From Rothia gullae (GTDB taxonomy: Bacteria > Actinomycetota > Actinomycetes > Actinomycetales > Micrococcaceae), in assembly GCF_024294905.1 (NCBI RefSeq), contig NZ_JANCOC010000010.1:1-64000 (forward strand): 64,000 bases of DNA, in the 5' to 3' direction. Under the pieces are notes generated by a model. That model searched no databases. It saw only the letters and a program-made list of their open reading frames with translations, and was not told the DNA's origin. How positions within the stretch are numbered: position 1 is the stretch's first letter; each line of letters opens with the position of its first letter. The position numbers and the translations under genes were made by a program. This document shows, piece after piece, positions 58,151 to 64,000 of this stretch.

Positions 58151-58449
58151 TGCTGTACTCCTTGGTGTTGGGTTGGGAGCGCGTCGGTGCGCTGTGTCCC
58201 TTAGCTGCCGCGCGGGGTTTTTACCGGTGCATGCGGTTTTACCGGTACATGGGGGTACCGGGACATATGTGCCGGTGTGTATCTCTCTGGCGCATACCTG
58301 CCAGATTCAGATACACCCGATAATGCCTGATAAATCCCGGTAAGCCTGGTGCGCGGGTTGTTTCAGTTTAACCGGTGCTACGGCCCAGTTTCACGGTGAA
58401 GATCCAATAGTTCTCTTCGTAAAACTGAGCCGCGTACCGTTCAGCCGTG

Positions 58450-58925
<476 letters not shown>

Positions 58926-58980
58926 TGTGTTCTCCTTGTGGGGTTTGGGTTATTGAAAAGTTTAGTTTGTAGGGGTGCCG

Positions 58981-59802
58981 CTACGCGCTTTTGAGTACGT
59001 GGCGCATACGCTCACGCTTAGTCTGCAGGTAGTGTGCGTTCTCGACTCGGGCGGGAATTTCGTCCGGGATGAGTTCAGTAACCTGCAGGCCGAGGCTTTC
59101 GAGCGCCTCCTGCTTGGCGGGGTTGTTGGTCACGAGCCTCAGCTCGTTCACACCGAGTTCCTGCAGGATCAGTGCCGTCTGCGAGTAGTCGCGCATGTCG
59201 CCGTCCAGGCCAAGCGCCAGGTTCGCGTCGAGGGTGTCGAGCCCGGCATCCTGCAGCGCGTAGGCGCGGAGCTTGTTAACCAGGCCGATGCCGCGTCCTT
59301 CGTGGTTGCGCATGTAGATGAGGTACCCGCCGGTGCGGCCAATGATGCGCAGGCCGTTCTCCAGCTGGGGTCCGCAATCGCATCGGAAGGAACCGAAAAT
59401 GTCGCCGGTGGCGCATTCGGAGTGGATGCGCACCGCGGGCGCTCCCCCGTCCTCGGCGGGTACGGGGGTACCGTCACGGTCGAGGGCTCGGGCGCTGATG
59501 TGCTCGGCACCGTCTGCGAATCGCCAGGCGCGCAAACCGAACAGGCCCTGCGGGGTGGGTACGGCGACCTCTTCGGTGCTTTCGACCAGCAGCGGGCTGG
59601 GGTTGGGCACCATGTCGAGGGGGCTGACTCGGTAGCCTTCAGCGAGCTGGGAGGCGATGCGCAGGGATTCGGTGCTGAGCTCTTCAGCCTGTGCCTCAAC
59701 CGGCTCGGCCAGGGTGCCCGGCTCTGCCAAGGTGACAGCCGCGGGGTTGCTCAGCTCTGCGGGGCTGCCCGGCGTTGCCTGGGTGTTAGGGGTTTCGCTC
59801 AT
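58981..59802 (-). CDS. ribA: GTP cyclohydrolase II (RibA)
   Basis: RibA opens the GTP imidazole ring in the first committed step of riboflavin synthesis. The 273-residue protein has an Ala/Thr/Pro-rich N-terminal tail (about residues 1-40). The zinc-binding CATGDIFGSFRCDC (about 130), RNHEGRGIGL (about 165) and VTNNPAK (about 225) follow. It is a free-standing RibA: in most actinobacteria it is fused after RibB, whereas here RibB is fused to RibE in the preceding gene. It begins eight bases after that gene's stop. Confidence 0.95.
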   Translation of the reverse strand: MSETPNTQATPGSPAELSNPAAVTLAEPGTLAEPVEAQAEELSTESLRIASQLAEGYRVSPLDMVPNPSPLLVESTEEVAVPTPQGLFGLRAWRFADGAEHISARALDRDGTPVPAEDGGAPAVRIHSECATGDIFGSFRCDCGPQLENGLRIIGRTGGYLIYMRNHEGRGIGLVNKLRAYALQDAGLDTLDANLALGLDGDMRDYSQTALILQELGVNELRLVTNNPAKQEALESLGLQVTELIPDEIPARVENAHYLQTKRERMRHVLKSA

Positions 59803-59810
59803 GCGTTCGC

Positions 59811-61094
59811 CTACGCCTTAGCTACGTACTTGATGAGGTCTTCGATAGAGATCATGGGCAGGTTGTGCTCGGTTGCGAAGGCGCGCAGTGCGTCGAAACG
59901 CATCATGGAGCCGTCGTCATTCACGACCTCGGCGATAACGCCCACGCCAGACAGGCCCGCCGCGAGGGAGAGTTCCACTGCGGCTTCGGTGTGGCCGGGG
60001 CGTTCCGCCACGCCGCCGTCAACGGCGCGCAGCGGGAAGATGTGGCCGGGGCGGGTGATGTCCGCCGGGGTCGAGGATGCATCCGCGAGGATCTGCACGG
60101 TGCGTGCGCGATCTGCCGCGGAGATGCCGGTGCTCACGCCGGATGCCGCATCGCAGGAGACGGTGTATGCGGTGCCCTTGGGGTCCTCGTTGTTGGTGAC
60201 CATGGGCGGCAGGTTCATCTCGTCGGCACGCTTGTTGCTCAGGGGTGCGCAGACCACGCCGGAGGTGTAGCGGATCATGAAGCCCATCAGCTCGGGGGTT
60301 GCGTGCTCGGCGGCGAAGATGATGTCGCCTTCGTTTTCGCGGTCTTCGTCGTCGACGACGACCACGGCGCGACCTGCGGCGATAGCGTCCACTGCGGTCT
60401 GCACGCTGTCGAGGACGCTTGCGGCATCGGCGCGACGAGTCGCAACCTGCTCAGAGGAAGATGCCTGGGGCACGCCTGCGAACGCGGTCAGACGCTGCAC
60501 GTACTTAGCGAGCGCATCGGTCTCAAGGTTCACGCTGTCGCCGACCTTGAGGGCGCCGAGGTTGGTTGCCTTCAGGGTTTCGGGGATCAGGCCGACCTCG
60601 AACCATGCGGGGGTTTCACCGGGCTCAGAAACGGCAGTGACGGTCAGGGACACGCCAGAAACAGCGATGGAGCCCTTCTCAGCAAGCAGGGGTGCCAGTT
60701 CAGTGGGCAGGTTGAAACGCAGGGTGCTCCACGCCTCGTGCGCGGTGACGGATGCGAGGGTACCCACCGCATCCACGTGGCCCTGCACAACGTGACCGTC
60801 GAGGCGGCCACCGGCGGGCAGGCAGCGCTCCAGGTTGACGGTGTCACCGGGGTTCAGGTTGCCGAGGTTGGTGCGGCGCAGAGTCTCACCCATCGCGTAG
60901 GCGCGGAACTGGCCGGGCTGCAGCTGGTCGAGGTCTATAGCGGTGAGGCATACACCGTTGACGGCGAGGGATCCGCCGTGTTCGAGGTCGGCGACAATGT
61001 CACCGGCATTGAGGGTCAGGTAGGCTGCGTCGCTACCTTCGATGGGGGTGATGGATTCTACGGTGCCGAGGGCGCCAATGATTCCGGTAAACAT
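59811..61094 (-). CDS. ribE: Fused riboflavin synthase (RibE) and DHBP synthase (RibB)
   Basis: A 427-residue fusion. The N-terminal half (about 1-205) is riboflavin synthase alpha with two lumazine-binding repeats. The first starts [14 protein letters not shown]; the second contains [13 protein letters not shown] and [17 protein letters not shown] text. The C-terminal half (about 225-427) is 3,4-dihydroxy-2-butanone-4-phosphate synthase. It has the acidic loop [31 protein letters not shown] and [10 protein letters not shown] then [12 protein letters not shown]. The linker (about 206-224) is Ala/Ser-rich. The usual partner of RibB is RibA, so this domain order is unusual. The start is ATG 61094; the open frame extends upstream but without similarity. 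A possible promoter (TATAGT-like) lies about 80 bases upstream. Confidence 0.94.
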   Translation of the reverse strand: MFTGIIGALGTVESITPIEGSDAAYLTLNAGDIVADLEHGGSLAVNGVCLTAIDLDQLQPGQFRAYAMGETLRRTNLGNLNPGDTVNLERCLPAGGRLDGHVVQGHVDAVGTLASVTAHEAWSTLRFNLPTELAPLLAEKGSIAVSGVSLTVTAVSEPGETPAWFEVGLIPETLKATNLGALKVGDSVNLETDALAKYVQRLTAFAGVPQASSSEQVATRRADAASVLDSVQTAVDAIAAGRAVVVVDDEDRENEGDIIFAAEHATPELMGFMIRYTSGVVCAPLSNKRADEMNLPPMVTNNEDPKGTAYTVSCDAASGVSTGISAADRARTVQILADASSTPADITRPGHIFPLRAVDGGVAERPGHTEAAVELSLAAGLSGVGVIAEVVNDDGSMMRFDALRAFATEHNLPMISIEDLIKYVAKA

Positions 61095-61228
61095 GTGTGC
61101 TTTTCCTTTTCTCGCCGTGTCCGCCGGGGCGTCGTCGTTGAGGGCGACGGGCGGCGATGGTTTGTTCGTTGGTATAACTATACGTATTTTTCGAATATTC
61201 CCCGTGACGGGGAGTTTTTGTGCCAGCA

Positions 61229-61298
61229 TGCGAACCAGCCGGCATGAATTAGCCGGTGCAAACTCGCCAGTGCGAACCAGCCGGCACAAACTAGCCGG
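61229..61298. repeat. 42-bp-period direct repeat between ribD and ribE-ribB
   Basis: A 28-base unit beginning TGCGAACCAGCCGGCA occurs at 61229-61256 and again, with three changes, at 61271-61298. Additional CTAGTCCAG repeats lie at about 61359-61397. A GC-rich hairpin (61304-61335) sits between. These fill most of the 294-base gap within the riboflavin cluster. Confidence 0.65.
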
Positions 61299-61388
61299 AC
61301 GCAGGCGGGGGTTCCTTGAGGTACTATCCCCCCGCCCGCGCTCAACCCAGGCGGAGGCTAGTCCAGCCGCTACTAGTCCAGTCTCCGT

Positions 61389-62699
61389 CTAGTCCAGCCT
61401 CAGTTCGGGCGCGTGGCAGGCATCCAGCTTCGGCAGGGTACGCCGCTGCCCGGGGGCCTGCGCCGTTCCGCGAGGTGCCGGCACCAGGTGCGTTGCGGTG
61501 TCATTGCCCAGCACGCGCACCGCCGGGAACATACCCAGGTCGTCCAATTGCAGGCGCGGCGCCTGCGCGAGGGTGTCCACGAGCAGACCGTACACGGCGC
61601 TCTTACCCTGTCCCATAATCATGGGGGCGCGGTACCAGACCATCTCGTCGATGAGGTCTTCACCGGCGAAGAGGCCGACCATGCCGGGGCCGCCCTCAAT
61701 CATGAGGTGCCGCACCCCGCAGGCGTACAGCTCATCGAGCAATTCACGCGGGTCGTGGGTGAAGACCTGCAGGAAATTCTGCGGGTCCATCTCCACACCT
61801 TCGGGCGGGTTGAAGCCGCGCACGCGGTAGTTCTCGGTAATCTCGGTTTTGCCCATGACCACGCGCAGCGGCTGCTTCTCGAAGCGTTCCCCGTTGGCGT
61901 CGCGCGCGTCCAGGGTCGGGTCGTCCATGAGGGTGGTGCGGGTACCGATCATGACGGCGTCGGCGCGGTGACGAATCAGGTGCCCGTCAATGCGCGCGGC
62001 GGGGCCGGTAATCCACTTGCTCGTACCATCAACTGCCGCAATGAACCCGTCCAGGGTGGAGGCGCTCTTTGCGGTAATGAAGGGGCGGCGTTCGGCGGCG
62101 GCAATGAACCAGCGCTCGTTCAGCAGGTAGGATGCGTTCGCGAACTCCTCCATGGCGTGCACGGTGACGCCCTGCGAGCTCAGGTAGGCGGCGCCTCCGG
62201 CTGCGTTTTCGGTGTCGTCGCTGTAGGCGTAGTAGAGTTCGCTGATGCCCGCCTCGGCGACGGCGTGGGAGCAGGGGCCAGTGCGTCCGGTGTGGTTGCA
62301 GGGCTCGAGGCTCACGTACATGCGGGCGCCGGTGAGGTCAGTTCCCGCAGCCCGGGCGGCGGCGAGGGCGTCGGCTTCGGCGTGCGGGGTGCCTGCGCCT
62401 CGGTGGTAGCCCACGTGCAGCAGATGCCCGTGCGCGTCAGTGATGACGGCGCCGACGAGGGGGTTCGCGCCGCGGATACCCTGGCGTGCCGCCTGCAGTG
62501 CCAGGGTCATGGCCTCTGCGTGGCTGAGCTCCTGCTCGGGGCTGGGCAGCTGAAGGGTGCGTGCGGCGGGCAACCCGGCGAGGTGACCGTACTCCGCGGC
62601 GGAATAGTCCGCATCGTTGCGCGGCGAAGATACGCTCGGGGTAACGGTTACGGGCAGGTGCGCGCTCGCCAGCACCTGTAGCGAGGGGTTCTGCGGCAT
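61389..62699 (-). CDS. ribD: Bifunctional riboflavin deaminase/reductase (RibD)
   Basis: RibD carries out the second and third steps of the GTP branch. The 436-residue protein has an N-terminal extension of about 60 residues that most RibD proteins lack. The zinc deaminase domain follows (about 62-205: NPLVGAVI, HAEADAL, EPCNHTGRTGPC), then the NADPH-dependent reductase domain (about 205-420: TAKSASTLDGFIA, IGTRTTLMDDPTLDAR, MIEGGPGMVG). The ATG at 62699 begins directly after the stop of pnuX on the same strand, so translation is coupled. Confidence 0.95.
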   Translation of the reverse strand: MPQNPSLQVLASAHLPVTVTPSVSSPRNDADYSAAEYGHLAGLPAARTLQLPSPEQELSHAEAMTLALQAARQGIRGANPLVGAVITDAHGHLLHVGYHRGAGTPHAEADALAAARAAGTDLTGARMYVSLEPCNHTGRTGPCSHAVAEAGISELYYAYSDDTENAAGGAAYLSSQGVTVHAMEEFANASYLLNERWFIAAAERRPFITAKSASTLDGFIAAVDGTSKWITGPAARIDGHLIRHRADAVMIGTRTTLMDDPTLDARDANGERFEKQPLRVVMGKTEITENYRVRGFNPPEGVEMDPQNFLQVFTHDPRELLDELYACGVRHLMIEGGPGMVGLFAGEDLIDEMVWYRAPMIMGQGKSAVYGLLVDTLAQAPRLQLDDLGMFPAVRVLGNDTATHLVPAPRGTAQAPGQRRTLPKLDACHAPELRLD

Positions 62700-63431
62700 T
62701 TATGCACGGCCCTTCTGCACGTCGGTTACCTCAACGGTCACGTCGGGGAACTGGGTCTGCACCTGGGTCTTCTGCGCCTCCATGTTGCGGGTGCGCCACC
62801 AGACGAAGAAGCCGACCAGGGTGAAGCATCCGTAGAACACGTACATGAAGGAGGTCGCGTAGTAGCCTGCGCTCCACAGCAGAGGCACGCCGACCAGGTC
62901 GACGGCAACCCAGATGAGCCAGAATTCAACCCAGCCGCGCGCCATGCCGTAGGTGGCGAGCAGCGAGCCGGTGAAGATCCAGGCGTCGGACCAGACCGGT
63001 TCGTAGGAGCCGAGGGCACGGAAGATGGGGGTGAGCAGCAGGGTACCCGCGACCATGGCGACAACCAGACCTGCACGTTCGGTGTTGGTAGCCCACTTGG
63101 GAATTACCGCGACACCTTCGGAGGCGTCACCACCGGCGGCGCGGGTGGTGCGCCAACGATGCCAGCCCCAGATGGACACGGCAATAAACATAATCTGGCG
63201 GCCTGCCTGGCCGAGCATGGTGACGGGGTGCGGGCTGCCGACGAGGGCGCCCAGGAAGACGGTGAGGAGCAGCAGGTTGCCGAGAATGCCGACGGGCCAC
63301 GCCCATACTTTGCGTCGCATGCCGCCGAGCGCCGATGCCAGGCCGAATGCGTTTCCGAGAACTTCGCGCACGAGGAGGGACTGGTCCCCCACGTGAATTT
63401 GTGCGTCGAAGAGCCACCGCAAGATGTCCAT
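62700..63431 (-). CDS. PnuC-family transporter, probably riboflavin transporter (PnuX/RibM)
   Basis: A 243-residue membrane protein of the PnuC family with about seven to eight helices. Family text includes REVLGNAFGLASALGGMRRK, the AWPVGILGNLLLL motif and the C-terminal helix with YVFYGCFTLVGFFVWWR. PnuC proteins carry nicotinamide riboside, but this member is the first gene downstream of an FMN riboswitch and heads the riboflavin genes. That is the hallmark context of PnuX/RibM, so riboflavin uptake is the better assignment. ATG 63431 has GAGG upstream; the longer open frame overlaps the leader. Confidence 0.9.
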   Translation of the reverse strand: MDILRWLFDAQIHVGDQSLLVREVLGNAFGLASALGGMRRKVWAWPVGILGNLLLLTVFLGALVGSPHPVTMLGQAGRQIMFIAVSIWGWHRWRTTRAAGGDASEGVAVIPKWATNTERAGLVVAMVAGTLLLTPIFRALGSYEPVWSDAWIFTGSLLATYGMARGWVEFWLIWVAVDLVGVPLLWSAGYYATSFMYVFYGCFTLVGFFVWWRTRNMEAQKTQVQTQFPDVTVEVTDVQKGRA

Positions 63432-63656
63432 TGTTTCTTTCCTCTCTGAGTTGGACCGTGTGTCGGATGCGCTGTGGGCGCATCTGCGGCGGCTCCGGGG
63501 AGAGGAACAGAAAAGGGCGGCTACCGCGGGCATCTTATGGGGTGCCCGGTATCCGTGGTGAGGCGGGAGCGGCGAATCAGCCAACCGTGGCTGACATCAG
63601 CCGGTTGCGGTCGAGGGGAATAACGTACCGGCACCTACGAAAGGTGCCTCTCCCCT

Positions 63657-63771
63657 GTTTCATAGAAAGTGTTTCATAGAAAGCTGCCTCGCAGAAAACC
63701 GCTGTGCTCTCGAGTAACAGTTTTCCCAAGCAACAGTTTTTGCGAGCAACAGTTTTCTCAAGTAACTGCTT
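63657..63771. repeat. Tandem repeats in the leader between FMN riboswitch and pnuX
   Basis: GTTTCATAGAAA occurs twice (63657 and 63671). From 63714 three 16-base units of the form G[C/T]AACAGTTTT-N6 follow head to tail, with a degenerate fourth. They lie in a 411-base leader between the FMN aptamer and the pnuX start. A small hairpin (GGCACCT with AGGTGCC, 63630-63648) lies closer to the gene. Confidence 0.6.
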
Positions 63772-63842
63772 CGGTGAACCCTGCACGCAATCCCGGTTTT
63801 CGGGAGGTGCGGCGGAGTGCGCTCCTGCCTTTTTCTGCTCGT

Positions 63843-64000
63843 GCTACCTTCCATCCAGACTGTACTGTCGGCACCGGATTTTCACCGGTTCGGCCTCTCT
63901 TGCGGGCGGGCTTCTCTAGCGGAGTCTTGGCATCCTGTGCGGATGCGAAGATTCGTACGATTTTGCCTGCTTGCGAGAGCGGTTCGCGGGCTGTGACCGC
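63843..64000 (-). promoter_or_regulatory. FMN riboswitch (RFN element), 5' end cut by window edge
   Basis: Reading the minus strand from 64000, GCGGTCACAGCCCGCGA matches the GCGGUAUAGUCCGCGA part of RFN. Further on lie GGTGAAAATCCGG, CCGACAGTACAGTCTGGATG and the closing GAAGG. Between the two conserved blocks is a long variable stem of about 90 bases. The first part of the aptamer lies outside the window. It should turn down pnuX and the ribD-ribE/B-ribA-ribH genes when FMN is plentiful. Confidence 0.92.

Noticed and set aside
58151..58449. Trp attenuator or T-box before trpE
   Set aside because: No short leader peptide with adjacent Trp codons and no T-box sequence was found.

Overview
The window is high-GC actinobacterial DNA. 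Gene content and order (an ANTAR regulator, hotdog thioesterase, polA, rpsA, coaE and uvrB neighbourhood; a PriA without helicase motifs; menaquinone-type respiration genes; SPFH and DUF3516-type helicase genes) fit the Micrococcaceae. Protein style and the Tat- and lipobox-rich exports resemble the oral genus Rothia. The genus is inferred from family knowledge, not proven. It is a chromosomal segment with no rRNA, tRNA, CRISPR array or recognisable transposase.

Layout. 1-7 kb: minus-strand housekeeping genes (priA, metK, uvrC, a plsC-type acyltransferase). 7-12 kb: a quinol nitric oxide reductase (norB) with an unrecognised Cys-rich membrane partner and an SPFH protein. 12-18 kb: a thiD-tenA fusion under a TPP riboswitch, then a two-gene ABC exporter whose ATP sites look extremely asymmetric. 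18-25 kb: a DUF3516-type helicase, an S33 peptidase, a TerC-family protein under a yybP-ykoY (manganese) riboswitch, and a chimeric pseudogene. 25-34 kb: uvrB, then a plus-strand iron/siderophore-type ABC importer with one permease, one ATPase and three tandem paralogous binding lipoproteins. 34-46 kb: an unknown protein, yigZ, coaE, rpsA, a 267-bp nested inverted-repeat element, polA, a DAACS symporter, a thioesterase, a small membrane protein and pdtaR.

46-51 kb is the accessory part. It holds a PIN-like nuclease gene broken by one in-frame TGA, then three unrelated single genes: an unknown acidic protein, a membrane protein with a GNGN-rich segment, and an AbiEi-like/DUF559 nuclease-like protein. 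These are separated and bounded by four copies of one ~70-bp palindromic repeat, giving a cassette-like arrangement between pdtaR and ftsY. This is the best candidate here for something undescribed.

51-64 kb: ftsY, an MFS exporter, a PIG-V-like mannosyltransferase, trpE-trpC, and a riboflavin cluster (pnuX/ribM, ribD, a ribE-ribB fusion, ribA, ribH) read on the minus strand from an FMN riboswitch at the right edge. ribH carries an apparent one-base deletion in a homopolymer. The FMN, TPP and Mn riboswitches connect riboflavin, thiamine and metal supply to gene expression.
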